Below, in pieces: positions 8,221 through 16,613 of a stretch of DNA of 64,000 bases. Every line of letters begins with the position of its first letter. The first letter of the stretch is position 1. The DNA comes from Achromobacter aloeverae (GTDB lineage: Bacteria > Pseudomonadota > Gammaproteobacteria > Burkholderiales > Burkholderiaceae_B). The stretch is from the NCBI RefSeq assembly GCF_004121055.1, contig NZ_PYAL01000003.1, forward strand, positions 186,001 to 250,000. The letters are read 5' to 3'. A model generated the notes under the pieces. It had not been told where the DNA came from and ran no database searches. It saw only the letters and a program-made list of their open reading frames with translations. A program made the translations under genes and the position numbers.

Positions 8221-9219
8221 ATGACCCATCCACCTACCGACATGCAGGCGATCATCGCGCGTGAACCCGGCGATGCGACGGTCCTGACGCTGGCCACGCG
8301 GCCCGTACCCGCTCCCGGCCCGGGCGAAGTCCTGCTGCGCGTACGCGCCGGCGGCATCAACCGCCCGGACATCATGCAGCGCCAGGGGCTGGCCAAGCCC
8401 GCGCCGGGCGCGACCGATGTGCTGGGACTGGAGGCCTGCGGGGAAGTGGTCGCCTGCGGTCCGGGCGTGCCGGCGTCGCTGCGCGGGCAGCGCCTGATGA
8501 GCCTGCTTGCCGGCGGCGGTTATGCGCCCTGGTGCCTGGCGCGCGTCGACCACTCGCTGCCGGTGCCGGAGAACCTGGATGACACCGAGGCCGCCGCCCT
8601 GCCGGAAGGCTTGTTCACGGTATGGCACAACCTTTTCGAACTGGGCCGCCTGCGCATGGGCGAGACCGTCCTCATCCACGGCGGCGGCGGTGGCATCGGC
8701 ACGTTGGCGATACAGATGGCGCATGCCGCCGGCGCCAGGGTGATCGTGACGGACGGCGAGCGCGATCGCCTGCCAGCGCTGCGCGCGCTCGGCGCGTCCG
8801 AGGCGATTTGTTTCCACGACACCGATTTCGTCGAAGCCTGCGCCGCCTACACCCGGGGCAAGGGCGTGAACGTCGTACTGGACATCGTCGGCGGCGATTA
8901 TGTGCGGCGCAATCTCCAGGTCCTGGGCTTCGGCGGACGTCATGTGAGCCTGTCCTTTCTCCAGGGCTCCGCCGTCAACGTCGAATTGCTCACCTTGATG
9001 CAGAAGCAGTTGAGCCTGCACTCGTCGACCATGCGCCCGCAGACGGACGCCGAGAAGGCCCGCATGGCCGCCGCACTGTCGCGCCACGTGCTGCCGCTGG
9101 TGACGGACGGCCGCATACGCCCGAAGATGCATCGCAGCCTGCCCCTGGCGCAAGCGGTGCAGGCCCATCAGCTGCTGGAAAGCGGCAAGGTATTCGGCAA
9201 GCTGGTCCTGGTTCCCTAG
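8221..9219 (+). CDS. NADPH:quinone oxidoreductase-like protein (zinc-independent MDR family)
   Basis: A 332-residue member of the medium-chain dehydrogenase/reductase superfamily, quinone oxidoreductase/PIG3 branch. The N-terminal GroES-like domain has GGINRPDIMQRQG and the nucleotide fold has the glycine-rich HGGGGGIGTLAIQMA near residue 155; the zinc-binding cysteines of alcohol dehydrogenases are absent. Such enzymes reduce quinones or enones with NADPH. Here it is second in a five-gene row after the importer ATPase, 52 bp behind it and 33 bp ahead of the GST gene, so it probably acts on a transported substrate or a reactive product. Confidence 0.86.
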   Translation: MTHPPTDMQAIIAREPGDATVLTLATRPVPAPGPGEVLLRVRAGGINRPDIMQRQGLAKPAPGATDVLGLEACGEVVACGPGVPASLRGQRLMSLLAGGGYAPWCLARVDHSLPVPENLDDTEAAALPEGLFTVWHNLFELGRLRMGETVLIHGGGGGIGTLAIQMAHAAGARVIVTDGERDRLPALRALGASEAICFHDTDFVEACAAYTRGKGVNVVLDIVGGDYVRRNLQVLGFGGRHVSLSFLQGSAVNVELLTLMQKQLSLHSSTMRPQTDAEKARMAAALSRHVLPLVTDGRIRPKMHRSLPLAQAVQAHQLLESGKVFGKLVLVP

Positions 9220-9252
9220 GCCACGATAGGCCGACACGGAAAGGAGCGCGTC

Positions 9253-9900
9253 TTGGAGCTGCCCGAGTTGAAAGCATCCGCACTGAAGCTGCTTTATGCC
9301 CCGACGTCTCCCTTCGTCCGCAAGGTCATGGTCTGCGCCTTGCTCGCCGGCCTGGCCGACAGGATCCAATGGCTGGACAGCGCGGCGCATCCGATCCGGC
9401 GCGACGCGCGCATCGCCGCGCACAATCCCTTGGCCAAAGTGCCGACGCTGATCCTGCCGGATGCCCAGGCCCTCTACGACAGCCGTGTCATTTGCGAGTA
9501 CCTGGCCCACCTGGCCGGCAACAGCCATCTGTTCCCGGCCCCGGCGCCGGCGCGCTGGACGGCGCTGACCCGGCAGGCGCTGGGCGACGGCCTGCTCGAC
9601 GCCGCCCTGCTGGCGCGCTATGAGCACACGGCGCGGCCGGACGACAAGCAATGGGCCGACTGGCGCCAGGCGCAGCTGGTCAAGGTCCACGCCGCCCTGG
9701 CCGAGATCGAGGCCCAGGCCGGGGAGTTCAGGGTGACTGATCCGTCCATCGGCGAGATCGCCCTGGGATGCGCCCTGGGCTACCTGGACTTCCGCTATCC
9801 TGAACTCGATTGGCGCGTCCATCATCCCCGTGCGGCGGCCTGGTTCGCCGCCTTCAACGCCCTGCCTGCCATGCAGGCAACCCTGCCCCACGAAGCCTGA
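9253..9900 (+). CDS. Glutathione S-transferase family protein
   Basis: A 215-residue GST: thioredoxin-like N-terminal domain (LLYAPTSPFVRKV, then NPLAKVPTLIL with the cis-Pro and DSRVICEYLA with the glutathione-binding Ser) and an all-helical C-terminal domain. It begins with TTG at 9253, supported by AAGGAG six bases upstream. The Ser of APTSPFVRK is the expected activating residue. In catabolic operons such GSTs often serve as isomerases or remove thioether or epoxide groups, so a metabolic role beside the quinone oxidoreductase is possible. Confidence 0.87.
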   Translation: MELPELKASALKLLYAPTSPFVRKVMVCALLAGLADRIQWLDSAAHPIRRDARIAAHNPLAKVPTLILPDAQALYDSRVICEYLAHLAGNSHLFPAPAPARWTALTRQALGDGLLDAALLARYEHTARPDDKQWADWRQAQLVKVHAALAEIEAQAGEFRVTDPSIGEIALGCALGYLDFRYPELDWRVHHPRAAAWFAAFNALPAMQATLPHEA

Positions 9901-9912
9901 GGCCACCGCGTC

Positions 9913-10416
9913 ATGAATTCTTCTTCCGAACAGCATGCCCCCGGCGACGCCGCGCACGTAGCCGCCGGGACGGATCCTACGGTCTGGTTCCTCAACGGAC
10001 CGAATGCCAACCTGTATGGGCTCGACGCCAACAAGACCTACGGGTCCGAAAGCTTCCCCATGTTGCAGGCACGCTGCGAGAAGAAGGCGGCCGCGCTGGC
10101 GCTGAAGCTGAACTTCGTCCAGTCCAACCACGAGGGCCAGCTGGTCGACTGGATCCAGCAGGCGCGCGGCGACGCGGCGGGCGTCATCATCAATGCGGCC
10201 GGCCTGACGTATTCGTCGGTGCCCATCCTGGACGCCTTGCTGGCCTTTCCCGGACGCATTATCGAGGTCCACATGAGCAATATCTGGCGCCGCGAGAGCT
10301 TCCGCCATCATTCATACATTTCCAAGGCGGCGGATGGGGTGATCGCCGGCCTGGGCGCGGAAGGCTACGAACTGGCCATCGAGGCGATGGCGCGGCTGAT
10401 CCGCCGCGCGGCCTGA
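9913..10416 (+). CDS. Type II 3-dehydroquinate dehydratase-like protein with altered active-site loop
   Basis: A 167-residue protein clearly of the type II dehydroquinase fold: LNGPNANLYG, the catalytic Tyr of KTYG, QSNHEGQLVDWI, SSVPILDAL and EVHMSNIWRRESFRHHSYIS. From memory of the family, the lid loop normally reads xRxPxxYG; here it is LDANKTYG, so the essential Arg is replaced by Asp or Ala. The usual INP(G/A)AxxHTS reads INAAGLTYSS, with Tyr for His. The N-terminus is about 20 residues longer than usual. It lies in a transport/oxidoreductase operon instead of with aromatic biosynthesis genes. A related dehydration of a cyclic acid is more likely than the shikimate step. Confidence 0.8.
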   Translation: MNSSSEQHAPGDAAHVAAGTDPTVWFLNGPNANLYGLDANKTYGSESFPMLQARCEKKAAALALKLNFVQSNHEGQLVDWIQQARGDAAGVIINAAGLTYSSVPILDALLAFPGRIIEVHMSNIWRRESFRHHSYISKAADGVIAGLGAEGYELAIEAMARLIRRAA

Positions 10417-10431
10417 CGGAGGACGGAGGAC

Positions 10432-11403
10432 ATGAGCGCCGTCCCGGGTTCCAGCTCCAATTCCGGCGCGGCGGGCGCCCTGGTCTTCTACAGCGAGTTC
10501 GACGATTTCGCCGCCTGGCGCGAAGCCCTGCGGGCGCGCCTGCCGAGCCTGGACATACGCCACGCAAGCGAAATCGCGAACCCGGCGGACATCCGCTATG
10601 CGCTGGCCTGGAAGCCCCCGGCGGGGTTCTTCGACAGCATGGCCAACTTGCGCCTGATCATCAACCTGGGCGCCGGCGTCGATTCCCTGGTCGGCCGTAC
10701 GGACCTGCCCGCCGGCATACCCATCACGCGCATTACCGACCCGCACATGGCGCGCATGATGGCCGGCTACGTCCTGTTCGCCACGCTGCGCTATGCCCGC
10801 GACATCCCATCGTTCGAACAGGCGCAAAGGCGTGGCGCGTGGGCCTACCGCCATCCCCGGGCGCCGGAGGACGTGCGCGTCGCCGTCCTGGGACTGGGCG
10901 AGCTGGGCGCCTTTGCCGCCCGCGAGCTGCGCCGCCAGGGCTTGACCGTCCTGGGCTGGTCACGCAGCCCGCGCCAGATCGACGGTATCCAGTGCTACGC
11001 AGGCATGGAGACCCTGGATGCCGTGCTGGCCCAGGCCGACATCCTGGTGCTGATGCTGCCGCTCACGCCGCAAACGCGCGGGCTGATCGGTCGCGAACGC
11101 TTGTTGCGCCTGCCGCGCGGCGCGGCGTTGATCAATGTCGCCCGCGGCGCCCTGGTGGACCAGCGCGCCATGACCGACTTGCTGCAGGCCGGGCATCTCG
11201 GCGGCGCCACGCTCGATGTGTTCGAGCGCGAACCGCTGCCGCCGGACGACCCGCTGTGGCGGATGGAGAACGTGCTGATCACGCCGCACCTGGCATCCGT
11301 CGCCATTCCGTCCTCGGCCGCCGCGCAGATCGCGGACAATATTTCGCGGGTGGACCGTGGAGAGCCCCCCTTGAACGTCGTCGACCCCGGTCGGGGCTAT
11401 TGA
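10432..11403 (+). CDS. D-2-hydroxyacid dehydrogenase, glyoxylate/hydroxypyruvate reductase A-like
   Basis: A 323-residue D-isomer-specific 2-hydroxyacid dehydrogenase. The NAD(P) motif VLGLGELGAFAA is near residue 145 and the catalytic Arg, Glu and His are in INVARGALVD, FEREPLP and ITPHLASVA. The absence of a long N-terminal extension and the overall pattern resemble GhrA. The likely reaction is reduction of a 2-keto acid to a D-2-hydroxy acid or the reverse. It is the last gene of the + strand row that starts with the PotA-like ATPase, with a good ribosome site (GGAGGAC, part of a short duplicated GACGGAG) 15 bp behind the dehydroquinase-like gene. It is convergent with the permease genes. 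Confidence 0.88.
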   Translation: MSAVPGSSSNSGAAGALVFYSEFDDFAAWREALRARLPSLDIRHASEIANPADIRYALAWKPPAGFFDSMANLRLIINLGAGVDSLVGRTDLPAGIPITRITDPHMARMMAGYVLFATLRYARDIPSFEQAQRRGAWAYRHPRAPEDVRVAVLGLGELGAFAARELRRQGLTVLGWSRSPRQIDGIQCYAGMETLDAVLAQADILVLMLPLTPQTRGLIGRERLLRLPRGAALINVARGALVDQRAMTDLLQAGHLGGATLDVFEREPLPPDDPLWRMENVLITPHLASVAIPSSAAAQIADNISRVDRGEPPLNVVDPGRGY

Positions 11404-11440
11404 CTGGCCTCGACCGGCATGGCTCGATGCGACGCGGCTG

Positions 11441-12262
11441 CTAGTGCGTCTCCTCGATGTTGAGGATGCGCCCCAATCCCAGGAAGCGGTTGGCGAAGAT
11501 CAGCAAGACGGCGGTGAGCACGATATACACCACCGATAGCGCCGCCAGGGTGGGGTCGGCGAATTCACGCACATAGTTGTACATGGACACCGGCAAGGTC
11601 TGCGTGCGCTGCGTGGTGACGAAGAGCGACGCCGTGAATTCGCTGAAGGACATGATGGCGGCGAACAGCCAGCCCCCGAACAGGCCGGGCGCGAGCAGCG
11701 GCACCGTAATCGTGAACAGCACGCGCACGGGGGATGCGCCCAGGCTGGCGGCGCTTTGCTCCAGGCGCTCGTCCAGGTTCTCCATCGACACATAGACGCT
11801 GCGCAGGACGAAGGGCAGGACCAGCATCACGTGGCAAAGGATCACGATGCCGTAGCCGCGCTCGATGCCGAACTGCGCGACCAGGATCAGCAGGCCCAGG
11901 CCGACGGTGAAGTGGGGAATCACCAGGGGCGACAGCAGGATGGCCTGCAGGATGTGCTTCCCCGGAAAACGCATGCGCTTGACCGCGACCGCCAGGCCCG
12001 TGCCGATGACCAGGGCCAGCAGGGACGCCCACAACGTGACGATCATGCTGGCATGGAAGCCGTCCCGGAAGTCGGCGTAGGTGAAGACCCTCTCGAACCA
12101 GCGCCACGACCAGGATTGCGGCGGAAAGGTCAGCAAGGCCTTTTCGTTGAAGGCCGCCAGGGTGACCACGACCACGGGCAGCAGCACGAACGCCAGGAGC
12201 AGGGTGACCAGGACGGGTGCGCCGATGCGCAGCCACAGGGGGGCGGAACTGCGTATGCGCAT
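11441..12262 (-). CDS. ABC transporter permease, PotC-like
   Basis: A 273-residue inner-membrane permease with about six helices and the cytoplasmic EAA loop in the form QSAASLGASPVRVLFTITVPLLAPG. Sequence type is that of the second permease of spermidine/putrescine-class importers. It starts one base after the stop of the first permease gene (12264), so the two are translated together and form the heterodimeric channel. The ATPase is most probably the + strand gene at 7047. Confidence 0.9.
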   Translation of the reverse strand: MRIRSSAPLWLRIGAPVLVTLLLAFVLLPVVVVTLAAFNEKALLTFPPQSWSWRWFERVFTYADFRDGFHASMIVTLWASLLALVIGTGLAVAVKRMRFPGKHILQAILLSPLVIPHFTVGLGLLILVAQFGIERGYGIVILCHVMLVLPFVLRSVYVSMENLDERLEQSAASLGASPVRVLFTITVPLLAPGLFGGWLFAAIMSFSEFTASLFVTTQRTQTLPVSMYNYVREFADPTLAALSVVYIVLTAVLLIFANRFLGLGRILNIEETH

Positions 12263-12263
12263 T

Positions 12264-13133
12264 TCAGTGGCCTCCTATCGTCTTCAAGCGGCGGGTTACC
12301 TGGCCGAGGAACATCAATGCGACGGCTGTCAGGGCCAGGCCGACGACGCTCAGGCTGGCCGCCAGGGGAAAGTTCATGGACGAGAAGCCCAACTGGTAGA
12401 CCAGGGTGGATACGGTGGGGACGCGCCCGCCTCCTATCATCTGGGGCGTAGCGAAGGCGCTGAAGGTCCAGGCGAAGGACGTCGTCACGCTGGCCAGTAT
12501 GCCGGGCATGGACAAGGGCAGGGTGACGGTGATGAAGGTACGTATCGGTCCGGCGCCCAGGCTTTCCGCGGCCTTTTCGTAGTCGCGGTCGATATGGGAT
12601 ATCGCCGTCGCCAGCATCAGCACCACGACGGGTATGGTCACGTGCACCAGGGCCACGAGCACACCCAGGTGACTGAACATCAGGGGCAGGGGTTGTTCTA
12701 TGAGACCCATCTTGCGCAGCATCGTGTTGATGAAGCCATTGTTGCCCAGCACGATGATCCACGAGTAGGTGCGCACGATTTCGCCGAGGAACAAGGGCGT
12801 GATCGACACGATGAGTATGAAGGACTTGACGAGACGCCTGCGCACGCGCACCAGCGCATAGGCCAGGGGATAGGCGACCAGTATCGAGAACACGGTCGTT
12901 TCCACGCTCAGGCGCAGCGTGTTGGCGAAAGCCTCCAGGTATATCGGCTTGCCCAGGCCCGAGAAGTTGGCCAGGGTCAGCCCGCCGACGTCCAGCGAGC
13001 CTGGTATGAACTGGCGCAGGCTGTATTGCAGCACGGTCGCCAACGCCACGCATATGCACAGCGCGATGAAGCTTGCCGGGGATATCAGCCATCCCCTGAG
13101 ATTGGAGCGCGCGTCCATGGGTGATCCATCCAT
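12264..13133 (-). CDS. ABC transporter permease, PotB-like
   Basis: A 289-residue permease with about six membrane helices and the EAA loop KAAESLGAGPIRTFITVTLPLSMPG. It is of the first-permease type of polyamine-class importers. The gene lies between the receptor gene (78 bp upstream, gap filled by a stem-loop) and the PotC-like gene (1 bp downstream). It forms the membrane channel with PotC-like protein for the substrate delivered by the receptor at 13212. Confidence 0.9.
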   Translation of the reverse strand: MDGSPMDARSNLRGWLISPASFIALCICVALATVLQYSLRQFIPGSLDVGGLTLANFSGLGKPIYLEAFANTLRLSVETTVFSILVAYPLAYALVRVRRRLVKSFILIVSITPLFLGEIVRTYSWIIVLGNNGFINTMLRKMGLIEQPLPLMFSHLGVLVALVHVTIPVVVLMLATAISHIDRDYEKAAESLGAGPIRTFITVTLPLSMPGILASVTTSFAWTFSAFATPQMIGGGRVPTVSTLVYQLGFSSMNFPLAASLSVVGLALTAVALMFLGQVTRRLKTIGGH

Positions 13134-13154
13134 CGTCTACGGTGACTGCGAAAT

Positions 13155-13195
13155 GGCGCCGGCATCTGGGCCAGGCTGGCCGGGACGCCGGTGCG
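13155..13195 (-). other. Intercistronic stem-loop between receptor and permease genes
   Basis: GGCCAG-G-CTGGCC is enclosed by a second, imperfect pair (GCGCCGGC with GCCGGTGC). There is no T-run. Hairpins here in receptor-first ABC operons commonly protect the receptor mRNA and lower permease expression; that role is inferred. Confidence 0.45.
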
Positions 13196-13211
13196 ACGAA
13201 AAGCCAGGCAC

Positions 13212-14240
13212 TTAGTTCATGATGTTCTCGGTGAACCACTTGCGCCACTCAGCCGTCTTCTCGGCGCGCAGCTTATCGTCGATCACGATGGCCTGGGTGT
13301 CCCATTGCTGCCGGGTGGTGAAGACGCCGGGCAAGGCGGCGTCCTCGGCCGATACCTTGGCATCGTCGATGACGGGACTGGCCTTCTTCGCGGCGACGAT
13401 CCTGGCCTGCACCTCGGGCGACAGCGCGATGTCGATGAACTTGTACGCGAGGTCGGCACGCGGGCTGCCCTTCATGATGGCCATGGTGTCCACGCCCAGC
13501 ACCGCGCCTTCCTTGGGCATGGCAACCTTGATGGGCACCCCTTGTCCTATCATGTAGTAGGCATTCATGGACAACAACACCTGCACCGGCGTTTCCCCCG
13601 ACGCTATCAGCTGCTGGCTGTTGGCGTCGTTGGTGTAGAAGGCCTTGAAATTCGGCTTCAGGGCCTTCAGCTTTTCCTCGCCTTTCTGCCAGGTGGCGGC
13701 GTCGCCGCCGGAAAGCAGCGCGGCGACATCGATGATGTGGCTGGGGTCGAAGTCCGGCGCCGACAATTTTCCCTTCAGCGCCGGATTCCACAAGTCGTTC
13801 CAGCTATCGAACTTGATGCCGGGCGGGACCAGGTCGGGGCGATAGCCTATCGTGTACACGTAGGCCCAGCTGCCCACGTGGTAGGGGCTGATCTTCGCCC
13901 GGTCGACCAGGTGCGCGTAGTTGGGAATCCTGCTGGTGTCGAGTTTCTCGTAGAGGCCGGAATTCACGTAAAGCCAGCCGATGTGCGACGTGGTGAACGT
14001 GATGTCGCTTTCCGGCTTGCCGGCGAGCTTGGCCTTGTTCAGGCGGTCTATCGTTCCACCGGTGATGTATTTCACCGGCACGCCGGTCTGTTTCGTGAAT
14101 TCCTTGCTTATGGTCTCGTCGATGAGGTCCCGGAAACTGCCGCCCCAGGTGCTGACGACCAGGGCATCCTCCGCCTGGACCGCCGTGGAGAACAAGACGC
14201 CGGCAAGCATGCCGACCGAGAGTAGCTTTCTGATCATCAC
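13212..14240 (-). CDS. Periplasmic substrate-binding protein, spermidine/putrescine (PotD-like) family
   Basis: A 342-residue exported receptor: signal peptide of about 23 residues ending at AVQA-ED, then the family hallmark VVSTWGGSFRDLI. A ribosome site AAGGGG precedes the ATG. Members bind polyamines but also choline-like amines, opines or small organic acids, so the ligand is open. It is first in the minus-strand receptor-permease-permease operon, which lacks an ATPase; the ATPase at 7047 completes the system. The adjacent dehydrogenase and dehydroquinase-like genes argue for a carboxylated ligand. Confidence 0.9.
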   Translation of the reverse strand: MMIRKLLSVGMLAGVLFSTAVQAEDALVVSTWGGSFRDLIDETISKEFTKQTGVPVKYITGGTIDRLNKAKLAGKPESDITFTTSHIGWLYVNSGLYEKLDTSRIPNYAHLVDRAKISPYHVGSWAYVYTIGYRPDLVPPGIKFDSWNDLWNPALKGKLSAPDFDPSHIIDVAALLSGGDAATWQKGEEKLKALKPNFKAFYTNDANSQQLIASGETPVQVLLSMNAYYMIGQGVPIKVAMPKEGAVLGVDTMAIMKGSPRADLAYKFIDIALSPEVQARIVAAKKASPVIDDAKVSAEDAALPGVFTTRQQWDTQAIVIDDKLRAEKTAEWRKWFTENIMN

Positions 14241-14369
14241 AAACCCCTTGTCAAATCGAATGGTGATTGAAGTACGTTCAGCTGTCGGGAATCGGTCCTG
14301 GACCTGCCTGTGTTTTTATTGGAGGCCGCGCCTGCGCTGGCGTGGCTTCCCGTCTCCTCCCATCGGGGC

Positions 14370-15155
14370 CTACAAGACCTTGTCGAGAAAATGCCTCAAG
14401 CGTTCACTGGCCGGCGCGGCGAAGAAGTCTCGCGCCGGCGCCGTTTCGACGATCTCTCCGCGTTCCATGAAGACGCAACGGTCGGCCACCCGCCGCGCGA
14501 ACCCCATTTCATGGGTGACGCAGATCATCGTTATGCCCGTGCGCGCCAGGTTCTCCATGATGCGCAGGACGGATCCGACCGACTCCGGATCCAGCGCCGA
14601 GGTCGGTTCGTCGAAAAGCATGATGCGCGGCCGCAGGCAAAGCGCCCGCGCGATCGCCACGCGCTGTTGTTGTCCGCCGGACAACTGGATGGGGTATTTG
14701 TCCGCCTGCTCGACGATATTCACCTTCTCCAGGTATTCGCGCGCGATTTCCCCTGCTTCCTTTTCCTTCAGGTTCATCGCCAGCTTGAGCGCGAAGGTGC
14801 AGTTCGCCAGCACGGTCATATGCGGAAAGAGATTGAAGTTCTGGAACACCATGCCGAGTTCGCGGCGGATTTTTTCCACGTCCTCCTGGCGTCGCGTCAG
14901 CCTGATGCCGCTGACGTGTATCTGGCCGGAGTCATGCTGTTCCAGGTGATTGATGCAGCGGATGAGCGTGGATTTCCCCGAACCCGAGGGACCGCACAAG
15001 ACGACGATCTCGCCGCGGGATACTTCGAGGTCGATGTCCCGCAGGGCGTGAAACGTCCCGTAGAACTTGTTCAAGCCGGCAATCGATACCGCGGCCGCGC
15101 GCGTGTCCGCCGGGATGTCGTGCGCCGTGGACATGGTGGAGGGAATTGCGGTCAT
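14370..15155 (-). CDS. Polar amino-acid ABC transporter ATP-binding protein (GlnQ/HisP type)
   Basis: A 261-residue ATPase with Walker A GPSGSGKST, VFQNFNLFPHMTV, signature LSGGQQQRVA, Walker B IMLFDEPTSALDPE and VTHEMGFARR, all standard for amino-acid importers. The first about 25 residues are extra; a second ATG (15134) is an equally good start since neither has a clear ribosome site. It is the last gene of the operon receptor (17411) - permease (16590) - permease (15887) - ATPase. Confidence 0.92.
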   Translation of the reverse strand: MTAIPSTMSTAHDIPADTRAAAVSIAGLNKFYGTFHALRDIDLEVSRGEIVVLCGPSGSGKSTLIRCINHLEQHDSGQIHVSGIRLTRRQEDVEKIRRELGMVFQNFNLFPHMTVLANCTFALKLAMNLKEKEAGEIAREYLEKVNIVEQADKYPIQLSGGQQQRVAIARALCLRPRIMLFDEPTSALDPESVGSVLRIMENLARTGITMICVTHEMGFARRVADRCVFMERGEIVETAPARDFFAAPASERLRHFLDKVL

Positions 15156-15197
15156 GGTGTGGGACTCTGCTCGGGTGGGTCATCCGTCTGGCGGCGG

Positions 15198-15887
15198 TCA
15201 GCTTCTTGCGAGATAGCGATTGAACTTGCGGTCCGCGGCGGAGAAAGCGAGCCGTATGCCGTTGGTGATGCACCAGTAGATCGCGGCGGCCGTGATCAGG
15301 GGTGTGAACGGGTCGTAGGTGTAGTCGAAGACGGTATTGGCGGCGGCAGTCAGGTCCACCAGGGTGATCGCGCTGACCGCCGCGGTGCTCTTCACCATGA
15401 TCAGCAGTTCATTCTGGTATGCCCGCAACACATAGCGCGCGGCCAGCGGCAGGCGCAGCCGGAACAGGATCTGGCGCGGCTTCAGGCCCAGCGTCGCGGC
15501 CGCCTCTATCGCGCCCCGCGGCACCGCCGCCAGGCCGCCGCGCAGGATTTCCGCCATGAAGCCGGAGTGCGTCAGCGCCAGGCCTATCCATGCGCAGACG
15601 TAGGCGTTGGAGAACAGGTTCCAGAGGAAGGTCTCGCGCACGATGGGGAATTGCGGCAACCCGCTGTAGATGAGGTAAAGCAGCACCAGGCTGGGCACCC
15701 CGCGGAAGAAGCCGATATAGGCGGCGGCGAGGACGGAGCGCGGACCGGGCTTGAAGCGCGCCAGCGCGATGGGCAGGGCCAGCAGCAGCCCGAACACGAG
15801 CACCGGCAGCAGCACCGCGAACGTCGTGGCGGTGCCCGCCAGCAGCTTGGGCAGGCTGTCCCACGCAACCTGTGGATCAAATTGCAT
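15198..15887 (-). CDS. Polar amino-acid ABC transporter permease (HisM/GlnP type)
   Basis: A 229-residue permease with five or so helices and the EAA loop AAATLGLKPRQILFRLRLPLAARY. FFRGVPSLVLL is the typical second-helix motif. It overlaps the upstream permease gene by 11 bases, so the two are translationally linked and presumably form a heterodimer. Confidence 0.9.
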   Translation of the reverse strand: MQFDPQVAWDSLPKLLAGTATTFAVLLPVLVFGLLLALPIALARFKPGPRSVLAAAYIGFFRGVPSLVLLYLIYSGLPQFPIVRETFLWNLFSNAYVCAWIGLALTHSGFMAEILRGGLAAVPRGAIEAAATLGLKPRQILFRLRLPLAARYVLRAYQNELLIMVKSTAAVSAITLVDLTAAANTVFDYTYDPFTPLITAAAIYWCITNGIRLAFSAADRKFNRYLARS

Positions 15888-16590
15888 GGGAGGCCCCCTT
15901 GGCCACGACAGGATGGAAGCCCCTGCCCGTCCACTGTTCCACGTGCCGGGCCACGTAATAGGTCAGCCATGTCATCGCCAGGAAGAAGGCGGACGCCAGC
16001 ATGTAGTAGATGAAGGGCTCCTTGGTGACGCCGGACGCCAGCTTGGCGTAGGCCATGATTTCCTTCAGGCCGATCAGGGAGACCAGGGCCGTGTCCTTCA
16101 GGACCACGATCCACATATTGGTCATGCCCGGCAGCGCCAGGCGCAGCATCTGGGGAAGAATGATGCGCAGCCAGATCGTCGACCGGGGGATGAGCAATAC
16201 CCGCGCCGCCTCGAATTGCCCGTGCGGAACGTTCTGGATGGCGCTGCGAATCAGGTCCGCGAGATACGCGCCGTACACCATGCCCAGGGCGGCGACCGCC
16301 GCCATGAAGGGCGTGACCTCGATACGCCTGCCGACACCGAAAGGCGCAAGGACGCTGTCCAGCATCGCCGATCCGCCGTAATAGAAAAGAAAGGCGACGA
16401 GCAGCGACGGCACGCCGGTGAATATGGACGCATAGGGCACCCAGACGAGCCTGGCCAGCAGGCGCGGACGCAGCGTGGCCAAGGCAAAGGCGGTGCCGAT
16501 CGCGAGCGCCAACAGGTAGGCGCACACGGCGACCTGTATCGTCGTGAGGGCGCCCATTCCCAGTTGCTGCACGAATCCCATCGAAGGCAT
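15877..16590 (-). CDS. Polar amino-acid ABC transporter permease (HisQ type)
   Basis: A 237-residue permease (start MPSMGFVQQLG at 16590; the open frame upstream encodes random sequence). Helix 2 shows YASIFTGVPSLLVAFL and the EAA loop is EAARVLLIPRSTIWLRIILPQMLR. The expected Gly of the EAA loop is Ile here. It is partner of the 15198-15887 permease. Confidence 0.88.
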   Translation of the reverse strand: MPSMGFVQQLGMGALTTIQVAVCAYLLALAIGTAFALATLRPRLLARLVWVPYASIFTGVPSLLVAFLFYYGGSAMLDSVLAPFGVGRRIEVTPFMAAVAALGMVYGAYLADLIRSAIQNVPHGQFEAARVLLIPRSTIWLRIILPQMLRLALPGMTNMWIVVLKDTALVSLIGLKEIMAYAKLASGVTKEPFIYYMLASAFFLAMTWLTYYVARHVEQWTGRGFHPVVAKGASHAI

Positions 16591-16613
16591 GGTGGCAGTC
16601 CTCGTGGCCCGCC

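Noticed and set aside
9217-9236. TAGGCCACGA/TAGGCCGACA duplication at the quinone oxidoreductase stop
   Set aside because: Only two poor copies; it could be a seventh stop-anchored repeat but is too weak to count.
8152-10311. 719-residue minus-strand ORF opposite the quinone oxidoreductase, GST and dehydroquinase genes
   Set aside because: Antisense shadow; no recognised motif and the + strand genes have full family motifs and ribosome sites.
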